64,000 nt of DNA. It comes from Botryosphaeria dothidea. Its lineage: Eukaryota; Ascomycota; Dothideomycetes; Botryosphaeriales; Botryosphaeriaceae. Shown here one piece after another: positions 45,155 to 57,995 of this stretch. The first letter of the stretch is position 1, and each line of letters starts with the position of its first letter. Position numbers and translations under genes: made by a program. A model generated the notes under the pieces. The model had not been told where the DNA came from and made no database searches. It saw nothing but the letters and a program-made list of their open reading frames with translations. The stretch lies in the NCBI GenBank assembly GCA_011503125.2, contig WWBZ02000016.1, forward strand, positions 496,001 to 560,000. Direction: 5' to 3'.

Positions 45155-47209
45155 GATGGGCAACTGTGCGTGCGGGTGTGCGGCGCGTGCGGAGGTGGAG
45201 TAGATATGGATCGAAGGCGGCGGCGACGGCGGGGCTGCGGAGGGGCGCTAGGCGGGAAGCTTCTGCGGGCAGAGAAGGGCGGAAACGGGCAAAGATGTCA
45301 GAGAAAAAGAGTTGACTGCGAGTGGTGGTGAATGGAGCTATGTCGCACGCGTCGGCCGGCTTGTGATTGCAGCAGCTGCGAGCGAGGGCCAGCCGCGATC
45401 GGGACCTCGGCAGACCAGCGGGCAACCGATTTCCGCAATACCCGGCCGTTTTTCGAACCCAGAAGATCCGCAGATAGTCCCGCTCTCAGCCCATTATCGC
45501 CTGCTCTCCCTTTTTTAAAAGAAAACATCCCAATACCTCCAGCAAGAGGACAGGCGGTGAGCGTCCCGATGGCTTTCTCGCTGTTTCTGCAACAATCAGT
45601 CACCGGCGCTGCGCTGGCTCTGCAAAATCCTGGACTCTTCCCACTCAAGGAACATCGGTTCCATGGCCGTCGGACCATTTTTCCATTTCTGAAGAGATTG
45701 CCCCTTCTTCACCGGCTTCAAACGGGGAAAGAAATCTCGACGCCGGGCATCTAGTTTCAAGACATTCCCAAACAGAAACTGTAGTGACGACGCAGCAAGG
45801 TGTGACGCAGAGCAAGCATCTTAAGCGTGTTCCCATAGACCAGTCCATGCCCCCCCCTCCTCTTCCACGATCCCCCAAAGCGCAACTCCTCTCGCTATGA
45901 GACAAGATCATGCCCTCCAACTTTTCAATGCTCACCATCTCTCCTCTGCATCATTCTACTTCTATCTTGCCCCACATGCACAGCGCGTAGCCATCAGAGT
46001 ACGACATAGCCACCTGATAAACGGAGAGCCACCCGATGATGAGCGCGGGTAGCCACCCGAGGGGAGCACGTAGCCACCTACTTCCCAAGCAGAGAGACCC
46101 CACACCCCACAAACTGACCCCGCTCATCAGAACTTGCCCTCTCCGATTTTCTCCAGAGCCCGCGAACAGGAAGGTTTACGGACGAGCGGCTTTTCGTCTT
46201 CGAGATGTTGTTTGGTCAATGCTTCCGTCCTATTCGTAGGAGAAAGTCGCATTTGTAGATAGATTGGCGATCTGGGGGCACTTCCGTCGTCCAAGTTCTG
46301 TGGGACTTTCTAAAGATATAAAAGGATTACTCATCACGGTTCTACGAAGAATGATATATAGTAATGCCTATTTGTATTCTCGTCCGTCTACACCACGATG
46401 GGCTGAATTGGGAATTCCAATGCTAGCCCAGGATAAGAATGTTATTAGAAACAGAGATGCAGGTCAGACATCCAAGGGAGTTCGAAAAATTGCCATGCGT
46501 GCCAAATCCGGTCCCTGGATCTTTTTACATCACAGGATTCATTCACGATGAAACAAGACAGCAAGACATTGTATTTGAATGCTTCACATGTGCCCGAACA
46601 AGCACTCTTCCGATCAAAATGACGCAGATGGTCACTAGTACACGGCATATGCCTTGCTTCCTGCAACGACAATGTACGTCAAACGGTACTCTGGCAAGAG
46701 CGACTATGTAACTTCCGAGAGCGTTAAATGCTTTAAATTTGTATGACAAAATCGTCGAGGGAAAAAATAGAAAAGGATTATGACCAAGCCCATCGACCTT
46801 TCTCCATAAGCGCTCGTAATGCATGAAAGCTATGCGGTAGCAGCGGCGGCAGAAGCAGAAGAGATAGTGCAGAAAGCAAAGATCGACACGAGCTCTCTTC
46901 CGTCATTCCCGCTTGCTTTTGCATATGCTACAGAAGCATCCCCCCGCATGCTCTATATCGACACAAGAAAAACGGCTCCCCCAAGTCATTTGTACTATTC
47001 CGCAGCAAAATATTATCTCATCGCCTGACGCTCAGCGGCACGACCACCCCTCCCATATACCGGTTGTATCATTGTTCTCAATTGAAAGAAACACAGCGAT
47101 CGATTCGGTGTCCTTGTCGTTTCGAGCGGGCGGTGCGCGCGCAATTGCCACGTCGATGCGCGTCTAATGTAGGGAGAGGCGGGGGGAAAGCAACTCGCGA
47201 CCGGACCCT
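45155..47209. other. Intergenic of about 2 kb with a short box array
   Basis: Contains the PEX11 promoter on the left and the cytochrome b5 3' region on the right. Apart from the TAGCCAC boxes at 45988-46077, no gene or motif was recognised. Confidence 0.5.
45988..46077 (+). repeat. Five regularly spaced (T/G)AGCCA(C/T) boxes
   Basis: The heptamer TAGCCAC, with small variations (TAGCCAT, GAGCCAC), begins at 45988, 46007, 46026, 46050 and 46071, that is every 19-24 bases. Three are preceded by GCG- or ACG-containing spacers. It may be a degenerate minisatellite or a cluster of protein-binding sites. Confidence 0.6.
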
Positions 47210-48155
47210 CTACTGCGAAGTCTTCTCGGCGTTGGCCTGGAGGTACTGGTAGGCGGCGAAAGCCAGCGCGCCGCCGAGCAGGAGCACAGCGTAGAGGCCA
47301 ATGCCGAAGCCGGTCGCGTCGGGAGCCTTGTTCGACGAGGGAGCCGACTGAGACTTGGGCTCCGGGTCACCGGGCTGCGGAGAAACGACACTGTTAGCTC
47401 ATTCTGAACTCAACCCGGCGCAAGAAATGCGGTGGGAGCTGTTGAGGTGCGTGCGCGGACCCAGATGTGGGTTCCGGAGGGAACCGCTGAGATGGCCGCC
47501 TAGTGTTGGGAAGAGCGAAAGGGGCCGCCGCGCAACGCCAACAAGCAGGGAAAATGGATGGTGTGTAGAAATACGTACCTGTCTCTTTAGCTTGCCGACG
47601 AGCAGGCCTTCCAGGATCTCGCGCGCCTCGTCGCTGTGGCCGACGTCCTCGAAGGCCTCCGTCGCGTCCTGGCCACCGACGTCCAACAAAACTTCCTCAC
47701 CACCGCTGTTATCACGTCGTCAGCCCACCGGTGTCATGAAGAATGCAATTGCTGTCTCCGGAATCATAAGGGGAATCCCAATCGCGCCCAATTGGTGAAA
47801 ATCATGAATGTCGCAGCACAGAACTCTTGTGGCACGTCGTGGTCCTGCTGTGAATGGCCGGTTGTTGAGGCCAGCTCACGCAGACACACCGGCGCCCCCA
47901 CCGCCTAATCGTTCGTGCTGACAGCTCGGCAAATACATGCGTGGCTCCGCCGAATAGACCGAATGGGCCGGGCAGCGGGCCAGTTGATGCAGGGAAGGCC
48001 GGGTAAAACGGAAGAGGAGATTTCGAGGCTACTTACGGGTGCTCGTCGACGAAGCTGGTGCAGTTGTAGACCTTGTCATCCACGACAATGTAGAGGTCCT
48101 TCTTGGAGGTGTGCTCCGAGACGTCAGAGTAGGTGAATTCCTTGTCGGCGGACAT
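47210..48155 (-). CDS. CYB5: Cytochrome b5, tail-anchored
   Basis: Three exons (48155-48037, 47705-47579, 47374-47210) give 136 residues in frame. [20 protein letters not shown] is followed by [22 protein letters not shown], with the first heme-ligand His in HPGG, and [20 protein letters not shown] with the second His. A polar linker ([20 protein letters not shown]) precedes one C-terminal membrane helix ([20 protein letters not shown]) and a short tail, as in ER-anchored cytochrome b5. It passes electrons from cytochrome b5 reductase to fatty-acid desaturases, sterol enzymes and P450s. The first intron (331 bases) is the longest, and the HPGG motif is split across it. Confidence 0.97.
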
Positions 48156-50694
48156 TTTGGAGGTGTGAGAGGGCGTCGAGGAACGGGTCGGCGAAGAGGA
48201 GGGGGGCGGAAGGCAAAGGGGTTCTAGGCTGGCGTTGAGGAGGAAGGGTAAGAAGGTGGGAGGTGGAAGTTGGGAGCCAGGAAACGGATCGACGTGGAGT
48301 TTTGACTGAGTGAGCGGTGGATGAGGGGACGTGCTCGGGAAGCCGTGGTAACGAGAAGCCGGCGGGAACACAGCAGCAGGCAGCGGGAGATAGGGCCAGG
48401 TGGTGCTTGGGGACCTGGCGCTGTTGAAATGCACGCGCCGCGATTGGACGGTTGCCGGGGCGGTGGGCGACTCAAGGCAGAGACCCTGACGCGATTGCCA
48501 ACTGCCTCTCGCCGGCCTGACTGCATGTGGGCCTCCAGGCACTCTGACCACCTGTCTCGCACGTGAAGCCTGCCTTTCCGGACGTTCCATCGCCGAAAAG
48601 GTCGGCAAATACAGAGCGGTTTGGCTGCTAGAAGGCGTCTATTTTGCTCTTTCCGCTTCGATAGAGTAGGAGCATCACGCTGCGCGAAGCAGTGCGCCGA
48701 GCCAACCCACTTGCTCCTACTAGCACCCGCGAACGCTCCCCGAAACAGGCGAAACTTGCCGGCGGGCAGAGCGGGGTCTATCGATCCCGAGGAGCACTCG
48801 GCTTTACTCTTCCAAACGGCATCCGCACAAGGCAAGAGGTGCGAGCTGACACCCAGAGGGCCAGCATTAAATTCACACATCAGCAAAATAGTGCAACCCA
48901 CCTCCCAAGAAAACCAGCCATCAACTTTTCCGCTTTCTGGCGTTGGACGCGCGGAACAGATTCCACCCCTCAATGTCCGCCGGCCGTGGTTACCCTGCCC
49001 TGTTTCACCCGCCCTACTCAGCAATCACGCCCGGTCCCACCCCGCAAGACCGCCCGCAGCCGCCCTGAGTGATCCTCTGGCGGCCCGAGGCCCTTGCGAC
49101 AACACCAGCAGCCAGGGCTCACGAGTCGAAGCCTGCAGCAAGCCACTTGCGTCTACGGAAGCGCCGGCAAGCCTGCAGAGTGGTCCCCGCCATCTAACGT
49201 CCTGAGTATATCAAGATAGACTGCAACCTCAACTGTCTGGCGTGCTCTGAATAGCCCGGGCTCGAGTGCAGATGATGCTACTTTGCTATCGTCAGTCTAC
49301 AGCTGCTCCGATGCTTGTTACTCATCGATGTGCATATGGACGGTTTCATGCCCACGTCACGAACCCCCGCGATCTCCGCCCCCTCTGATTTGGCCCTTCA
49401 CCTATCTGCTCATCACAAGCCCTCTGGCCCAATGAACGCCCCGATGACTGCCATTCGCTCTCCACAATAGGCGAACACCCAAGAAAAAAAAGAGGAGGAG
49501 CCCCGTCTCGAAAACGAACGAAAACCCAACGCCCTGACTCCGGTTCTCCCGCATGCACGCGCTGACTGAAATTGAAGACCGTGCTTTGCTTATGCTGTCC
49601 GCAACGTTTTCTGTCCGCGCCGCTCCCCAATCTATCCTTTCCCTCCGATAACTCCCCCCATCTCCTCAAAGTTCCCCTCCTCTCCTCTCGATCCCTGCCA
49701 GACCATTGTTCGTCACGCTTGTTCCAGTCCATTTTGCTCCCGTCTTTTCCCAACCCCAAACAGAAAAGAAAGGAAATCCACACAAAATGCGAGCACTGCC
49801 CGCCCGGTATCCCGGAGACTCGGTCCGGGTCTCTCTCTACCCGCTTCCCGAGAAATGGCTCCTGACCAACGAAGAGCAGCAGAGGTCGGCAGAAACCTAC
49901 ATTTTCACAAAGGACGCCACCCACCAGCGATAGAAAAAGCAGATGTGAGCCAAGAACCGCCATGTGATGGTAGGGGACGAAAATCAGAACTCGCTTTCAT
50001 CAATCAAAATCCTGCCCGATGCAACCGCGTCCGCCCAAACCGACACAGAAGGGCGAAGAAAAAGGAAAAGGAGAAAGCCTTTCGCCCCCATCCTGGCAAA
50101 CCATGGCCGTCAATTCCTCCCTGCCCGCTATGTCCGTATGCGCCACGCAACTCATACACAGGAAATGCCCATACGCTGAAAAAAAATCCGCCGGGAACGC
50201 TTTCCAACGCCGGAGAGAAATAGGAAAAAGGCAGACGTCACTCAAAAATGCGTGTACCTGAAGAATGAAGGTTAACACATGGAGCCTATTCCATCGCCAA
50301 TGACGAAGGAGGGCTTTCTTCAGAATGCGATGCAAAAAGAGGAGATTTGAAGGTAGCTCTCCGACATGGGAAAGAACAAGTGAGAAAAAGAGAAACTGTG
50401 GCGGTGCTTCTAGAAATCACACCGCTAGCCGAACACCGAGGGGGAAGGGGAGAGGAAGAAGATAAAAATGCATCTATAGCCATAACCGGGGTGGCCGTGG
50501 TTTCCCCATCCTGACTAGCTGCTTGCTTGAAGGAGACAACAATCCGACCTTTACTCCAAACGAACGCCGCGCCGCAAGAGCTCGGCCCATCTACGACGAG
50601 ACTTTTCTTTTTTCAAGAAAAACAAAATTGCAAAGGGAAACGAAAGCAGGCACGGCCATGGCCAAAGAACAGCAGGCGAATCCTTGGCGACAAG
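48156..50694. other. Intergenic of about 2.5 kb, no gene seen
   Basis: Holds the promoter of cytochrome b5 on the left and the 3' region of the phytochrome gene on the right. Frames such as 48224-49024 minus, 48621-49205 plus and 49346-49963 minus overlap one another and carry no recognisable motif. Confidence 0.5.
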
Positions 50695-53600
50695 TTACTC
50701 CGGTGCTTCTGTGAGAGTTTCGGATGACCCGGACCCTTCCTCACTTTCGCTTCTCGATGCAGCCCCCAGATTGGGCGTCGACTTGCTCAGCCGCAATTCT
50801 GAAGGATTCAGTCCTGCTTTCTGGCCCCCTCGTAGACGCGCCTGTTCCTCTGTCTGACGACTGTCTGCGTCTCCCGCATCAGGATCATTGGAATGGGCAG
50901 CATCTTTGAGCTCTTCGGACGCATCATTGGTCGGAATCCTTTCCGATGGCTCTGTCTCCGCCTGGAAAAGGTCTGGCTTTGCCGCTTCGAACCAACCCCC
51001 TCTTTCCCAGCCGCCGGGGTTGTAAAGTGCTTCCTCGCGGACTTGTGGTTCGACAATTCCAGTCATGAGCTCTTGGAGGCGGGAGAACGTGATGGGCTTC
51101 AAAATCCAAGCATCAAAACCTGCGTCAATGTAGGTCTGCCGCTTGCTCTCTTCCAACGATGCGGAAACGGCAATAATTGGTATCCGACCATTCATACGAG
51201 CTCGGCGCGAGAGGCTGTGACCCATGTGAGTCTTCTCGAAGGACCGGATCATTTTAGTTGAAGTCAGCCCATCGACAATTGGCATCTAAGTAAGTTAGCT
51301 ATCAGGCACGGTTGCCAGGAGACGCATCAAGATACAGACCTGCATGTCCATCAAGACGACGTCGAAACTCTCAGGGTGTTCCCCATGGACACTCGCACAA
51401 TCTTCACCATTGACTGTGAGAATGATCTGGTGGCCGAGTTTCTCCAGTCGCTTCTTGATGATCTTGCTGTTCACTGGATCATCCTCTGCGACAAGGACGC
51501 GCATGTGATCGGCAGTCAAGGCTTCTTCGATAGAAAGTCTCTTTTCATCAACCTCACCAACAATTCCGGATTTGACGCTGGCTGGGTTCTCCTGGGATGG
51601 CGAATCCATATCTGGAACTCTGACTGGTTTGATGGGGTACCCTGAGCCAGGCACATCGGCCTGTCCAGGAGTGTTGACAGACAGCATCTGAGGCTGGCTG
51701 TGGCGTTGGACCTCTCTTTGTGACTGCCGCTTGCTTGGCGACGCTGAAATGCTTCCTGTAAATGTTGACCGCTTCTCAAGGTTGGGTCTGCTCGATGTTG
51801 GTCCGCTTTTGGTACGTTCTCCGCCACTGGTGGGTCTTCTCTCCACCATATGTGGCTCCTGAATAGCTTCGATCAGCCTGTCGACATCGCTCTTACCACT
51901 ATTGGCACTGGAGAGGCTGTTCATGCTCTTCCGGCTTTTTCTGCTGTTGATGCTATCGGCACTGTCACGCCTGGTCAAACCACCTTCGCGGCTATGCGAA
52001 TGCGAATCCCCTTTTTCGACCAAGGTCACTTCCGTTCCAGCAATGTCATCGTCCTTCGTGTTAGAGGATGAGGCGTCCATCAAGTTCTTCTTATCGTTGT
52101 CATCTGGTAGGTCGAACGGGAGTTGAATGATGAAGCGCGATCCCTTGCCTTCCTCCGACCGAAGTCGCATTTGGCCATTCATGTTGCGCACAACCCGAGA
52201 GACCACTGCGAGACCGAGACCCAGGGTGCGTTTCTCGCCTCCAGCATCTTCGATTCGTTTGGAGTTTGGCGCAAGACTTTCTTCCAACATCTCTGTTGTC
52301 TCGCTTTGAACTTGTTCCAAATCGCGGAAGAGAGCGTCCAGCTTCTTACCGCTCATGCCAACACCAGTATCCACAACCGAGATTTCGACATTTACGTGGT
52401 TTTCTTCCCAATTTGCGACGTACATGTCGACCCTTACGCCACCCTCGGTCGTGTTCTGGATCGCATTGGCCGTCACGTTGGATATCGCCTGCCGAACCCT
52501 GCGCTGATCACCCAAAACCTTATATGGAACACCAGGGTGCTCGGTAACGTCATACGATATTCGCTTACGCTTAGCATCACCTTTAAACGCCTCGGTGGCC
52601 TCTGCGAAAGTCGTTTTGAGGTCGAATACTTCTCCCTTAATGAGAGTTGCTCCTTCCTCAGTCTTTGTCAAATCTAAGAGATCGTTGATGACGTAAATCA
52701 GAGATTTCGACGCCGAGTGTGATTTGGCGAGGTTCTCTCGAGTTTCGTTGTCGAGCGAGCCTTCAAGAGCAATCTCCAGATAGTTGATGATTGCATTCAG
52801 AGGCGTTCGAACTTCGTGCGCCGAGTTGGCCAGCAAAAGTCTGGTGAGTTGACTGCTCTGCAGGGCCGCTTCCTTCTGGCGCCAGACTTCGATGAATTTT
52901 CCGTAGACCAAGCAGAGGACGGCGGCTGTCTCGACTTCTTCGTCGGTCCATTCGCGGCACTTACCCACGACTGTCTCGCTCCAAGTCTTGAAGCTCTTTC
53001 TAGGTTCCAAATAGCCTTCAGTGCCTTCCTTGACAAATTTTTCGTAAGGATTCCCTGCCCACTTTACTTCCTTCAACTGGCCTTTTCTGAAGAACACAAT
53101 GAAATCGTTGCCGCTGGTCGAAAGGGGAACAACAAGCATGCCAGCGATATGTTGGAAACCTGGCGGATAGCGCAAATCGGGGAAATCAAACGAGACATCT
53201 TGAGAGGTTGTGACGGATGATACCTTGCGCATACGAAGGTATTCCAACATGGCCAATGCTTCCTGAGACTGCTCCAATTCCCCTAGAATTTTCGTCTCGT
53301 CCCTGATCGAAAGAAGGCCAAAGTCGGCATCGAACAATTTTAGAAGATCATCGGACGAAGCAATGATATAGCCGGATGGGTTGTGTTGTGTTGGAACAGT
53401 GTTGATGAGTTTCCTGGCTTGCAATCTCGAGGCATAAGAAAGTCGTTCGATGTTTCTTGATGCAGAATCCCCTACTAAGCGGCACATCTTCCGTATTGGA
53501 AAGCTGACTCGCATGCCTTTAGGACCGTAGGAGTGACAGGCGATTAGCCCCCAAAGCTCGTCAAACGCATTGATTGATATGGACATCGATGACCTTACTG

Positions 53601-55284
53601 CCATGTTCCCAAGGTACTTCAGGTGAATTGGCGACATCGCACGAAGATAAGCATACGTTAGGTCGAGCGGTGTCTCGAGATCCTCCAGTGTCCGGCATAC
53701 TAAGCGAGCTGTCTCCTGGTCTCGGTCGTAAAGTAAGCGCACACGGTTGACCTTGTACAGATCTCTGGCCTGCTTCGGAATGTCTGAAGCCGGAAAATTC
53801 AGGCCCTTGTAGAGGTCCTTCGTTGCGCGAGGATCTACTAATTCTGTCACAACTCGTCCGTTCCAGGCGGCATCGAACTGGTAGATCATGACGCGGTGAA
53901 AGCCTGTCAACTCTTTCACAACTCCGACCAGGACCCTGAGAAAGATGTCCAGGTTTGGTGCAGCCGCCAACTGTTCCTGCACCTGCGACATGATGTTGAA
54001 GACTTCCATAGCCGCTGCTTCGCCTTTCCGTTTCCGCGCACTTCGAAGGACTCGCAAAGGCCGGCTGATATTCTGCGTGCTTTCTGCGAACTCCTCGGCA
54101 GTAGGGTTGCTTTGCAGTGTGTCTTCCGGGAGTTCCGGTGTGAGTTCGCTTGATGGCACCAGGGGGTTGACAAGATCATCTTCCAATTCAAATTCGCAAA
54201 TAACTAAGTTGGGGTTTGCAGGGTTGATATGCATAGCACACCAGAATTTTCGGGCCTTCTTGTCCGGTCCGCGAACCGTCAATGTGAAAACCTCCGGCCC
54301 ATTGGTGGCAACGTCAGCTTCCTCATCGCGAATGAAATCAATATGGTCAAGCAAGTTGTCCGCTTGCTCTTCGGAAAGGATGTCGCAGAAGTTCTCCAGG
54401 GCGAACAATTGCTTCGGCGTATAACCCATCATTTTCTTGGAGTTCTCGCTCACGATACGGACGATCAATTTTCCGTCGGACTCTTCCTCCAAGGCAATCA
54501 AGAAGCCAAATCCCTGTATGGCACCGGGTATATGAATAGGCTCATCCTCGCACCTCTGCAACGTCTCTCCGTCTCTTCCTGTAATGATAGCATGGCCGCC
54601 TTCGGATACAACGTGTTTGAAGCGGGCCGTTACCAGGGGAGTGTCGCCTAAGCTTTCGGCAGTGCTTCGTCCAGACACACTCTGAGCCGGGGAGGACAAC
54701 CGGTCGCTGGAGTGTAAATTGCCAATGTCGCTTCCCGATTTCGAAGAGACAATGTCACTGAAAATTTGTTGTGGCAATCTCCTGTCAAGCCTATCCCCAG
54801 CAGATCCTCTCTTCACAGAAAGATCGTTTGTTACCGGTGCAGGAATCTGCGAACCATCGTGCCGTTGTCTCGATGATGTACGAGATTCGGATGACTTCGT
54901 GGAGCCACTCGTCACAGAATAACGCCTTGCTTCGCGCGCACGAGCCAAACTTTGGAAGTAACCGTCCTGACGTTCTCGGTTTGCAGGAGTGGGTGTGGGA
55001 TCCATTGAGACAACGCTCCGGATTGGAAAGACACGGTCATCAGCTCCTGGGCTCAGGGACCCAACGTCAGAGGTAGGCGAGAAAAGGTTGTTGGACGCTG
55101 AGGGCGGGGATCGAGGTCTTTCTGGGAGATCGCCAATGACGATCCGCTGGGTTCTCGAGCGTGACGTAGGATGTGGTGACTGCGGGTCATGCTGCGAGCC
55201 AAGCTGCGGGGCAGAGAGCTCAGCACCATCGCTGGTGTTGGGTTGCGGCGTCGTTTCTGCCTCACTGTCGGAGTGCTGAGACAT
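50695..55284 (-). CDS. fphA: Fungal phytochrome, hybrid histidine kinase (FphA type)
   Basis: Two exons (55284-51340, 51285-50695) with a 54-base intron give 1511 residues. After a Ser/Pro-rich N-terminus comes LQRCEDEPIHIPGAIQGFGF, with Cys245 at the site that binds biliverdin in fungal phytochromes. The PAS, GAF (VMIYQFDAAWNGRVVTELVD, LNFPASDIPKQARDLYK with the DIP motif) and PHY regions follow. The kinase has H823 in NSAHEVRTPLNAI, an N-box VTANAIQNTTEGG, VVDTGVGMSG and LGLGLAVVSRVVRNMNGQM. After a linker of about 200 Ser-rich residues, a receiver domain starts with MRVLVAEDDPVNSKII; its phosphoacceptor is D1313 in LMDMQ and its Lys is in WILKPI. The intron falls right after this Asp-x-x motif. 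It senses red and far-red light and, in related fungi, controls development through phosphorelay and nuclear partners. All catalytic residues are present. Confidence 0.96.
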
Positions 55285-57995
55285 GGGAAGCTACCGCCGC
55301 GTTGTGCAGCGCACACAACTGAGCCGGTCGTCAGTGATTGCGGGAGGTCGAGGACGTGGCCGCTAAAACGGCATCTGACAGGGGTGCAGGACCAGCTGGA
55401 TGCTCCCTCACAAGGGCGGAAAGGAAGAATTTCAAGGAGCCGTGGACCTCATTCCAGAATGAAGACGTAGAGGGGCCAGTAAGACAACGGCGTCTAGAAT
55501 GGCGGAAGAGAGGAGCCTGGGTTTGCCACCTATTTGTGGGAGCGTAGAGAGTCTCGCGGAAGCGTCGCTGGGGAGCAGAGGACGTCGGTCGGGAGGATTG
55601 AGTCTTTGGGAAAGTCGGTTGCGCGGGAAGATGAGGGGCGAGCGAGGGCTTGGTGTGTGTAAGACAGAGGCAGGTCGGCAGCGGTGGCGCTGGTGGTGCA
55701 GCGAGGAGCCGCAGCCGGGAACGGCGAGTCAAGGCTCCGGGCTCGAGGATCGCGGCGTCGCGCGGAAAGAAGCCGGCGCAAAGGGTTCAGAAGACTTGCT
55801 AGGTGAAAGGGGCCCGCAGTAGCGGCGTGCTGTAGTAGGTAGGCAAGGAAGGTACGGTAGGAGCAGCAGCAAGCAGCAGATCGCAGATGCAAGAGATCGA
55901 TCAAGGCGGCACGGGCATGTGCCCAGTAGCGCAGTTCACGGCTGTTTAGCGTAGGAGTGGAGGAAGGTACTGCGGGCTCTACGGCTGGAGACTAAGGCCC
56001 ATGGCCGCTTGGAACAAATGAGCGATCTCCGTCGCCGCGCTCCACGCAGGAGAGAGCGCCTCTGAAGAGACGCGAGCGCGGTGGCACGGTCCCGGGCTGT
56101 ATGAATGATCGCCAGAATACGCTATCACGGCCGCGCTGACTTGCAAGGAATGCAACAAAGCCTCCCGTCGATCTCTCGCGCTCGGGACCACTGAGCGCGC
56201 GCGCAGGCCGGGCGGGTGTAGGGATGCCCTCGAAGTCGCTCGGGCTGCAGACAGCTGGTGAGCCACAGCGCTGTCAGCGCGCTGCCTTGGTCCTGCGATC
56301 TGCCGCCACTTGCTCCTACTGCAACTATGCTCACAGGGGATTCCCAAACGAGGCCCGCCTTCTCGCCACCAGCACAAGCCACAGCCCTAGCCCTCAAAGC
56401 ACGCCGCTGACAGCAGCGTTCTCTCGATCCACGCGCGGAAATTCGCCCGTGATCTTCTGCGCGCTGCTGGTCTGCCTCCGCGACCCCGGCGCCATGGTCG
56501 CTCCGCCACCGGCCGAGTAGAACGCAGCGCAGCGCGGGCAGCGCGGGCAAGACGGACCCTGTGCGGCGGGCAGGCGCATGCGGGCTGCGGAGAGGCAGTT
56601 GGAGTGTACCTGGATCCCAGCGCTCACCGCGACTCGCGGCCGTAGACCCCATTTTTGGGCGGCCTCCGCTGCTGGCAGCCTCGTTTTTCGCTTTTTTTTC
56701 CTCGACTCTCCAGCGTTGGCGGGGTGGAGCAGACTCAGTCGCGGCCCTTCTGCGCACAGGATCGCCAGCCGCAAATCGAGCACGGGCACGGCACCTCCAA
56801 AGGGCTGCCCGCGAGAGTGGTGAATCATCTCAGGCCTCCCCCCTCCGCCAGCCGCTAGCCCTTCGCCTATGCCTGCCGCTCCGCTGCGCTAGCCTTTCCA
56901 CCGGGTCAACGTCGAAGAGATGGAACAGTCCGTCGGCATGACAGCCGTTTTGAAGTTTCGTCGCGCATAGCGTGGCAGCTTGCCGTTGCACGCGAGGGCA
57001 TGTGGGCATGAATTTTGCTGCGTGCTCCACCTTCGTCAGCGCTGTTTCAAAGCATCGAGGATCTCATGCCGCTTGGGAGTGCCCTCGCCCCCACGCCGCC
57101 ACAGAGCCAACCCGCCAGGTCGATGATCTACAAAGAAACAACCAAACCAAGTTTGCGGCCCACTCTCTCCTGATGGAATTCTTCACCAGTCGCCAACTTT
57201 CCCATTGCGTCGCCCCGCGCCACTTGGTGCTGGGACCGGCCTGTACGCACCCCCAGTAGCTCCCACCAAAGATAGACATGTCCCCAGAGTCATACTGCTT
57301 TCACGCTGCCTTCCCGCTGCCAAGCCGGAAAGTGGCCACTCGCGTGCCTCTCGCTGTTATGTCCGTCTCTGCGAACAGGCGCGGAGCTCCCTGTGCAGCC
57401 ATGTGCGCGCGGAATGACATCGATGGCTCGGCTCTGTTTTAGCCTGCCTGGACGGAAATTTGCCTTGTCGCACATGACGTGGTCATTTTTCTCACCTGGT
57501 CGGGTGTGGTGCGTCTGTTCCCATCCTTAACCAAGTCCTGAGGTCGAAATAGGTGGGTGGCTCGTGTCCGAGTAGTTCACGACTCATGGGCATTGTTTTA
57601 TGCGGGCTAGAAGAGTCCCGATTATTGTGGCTCCCGAAATGCTGGTCACGTCGTCGGACTCTGCTCCGCGACCGCCGCCGACCGGGGGTGGAAGAGGCGG
57701 CGACCGTGAGTAATTCGCCGGCAGCCCTACTCTCCTTGCTCGCGAAATCCAACCTTTCCGCCGCTATCTTATCGCTCTCCTATCCTCAGGTCAGCGTCTC
57801 GAGCGAGGCCCGGCCCGGTGCTGCCAAGACTCGCGGCGGTGAGGTTCCGCCGCCGTGGTGAGCGGAGCGAGGGCGTGTCAGGGAGCGCTTACACGCGGCG
57901 CTCACACGCCGCTCCTGGCTCCTCCTCCGTCATCCTCCGTGAGCTCCCCGATGGCCCTCCTACAACTCCCCTAATCACGAAGCTACACCCCCTCA
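55285..57995. other. Divergent intergenic region of 2.7 kb, no gene seen
   Basis: Contains the promoters of the phytochrome gene and of the flavoprotein-ankyrin gene, which are transcribed away from each other. Overlapping GC-driven frames on both strands (56125-56757 minus, 56394-56828 minus, 56561-56941 plus) lack recognisable content. Confidence 0.5.
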
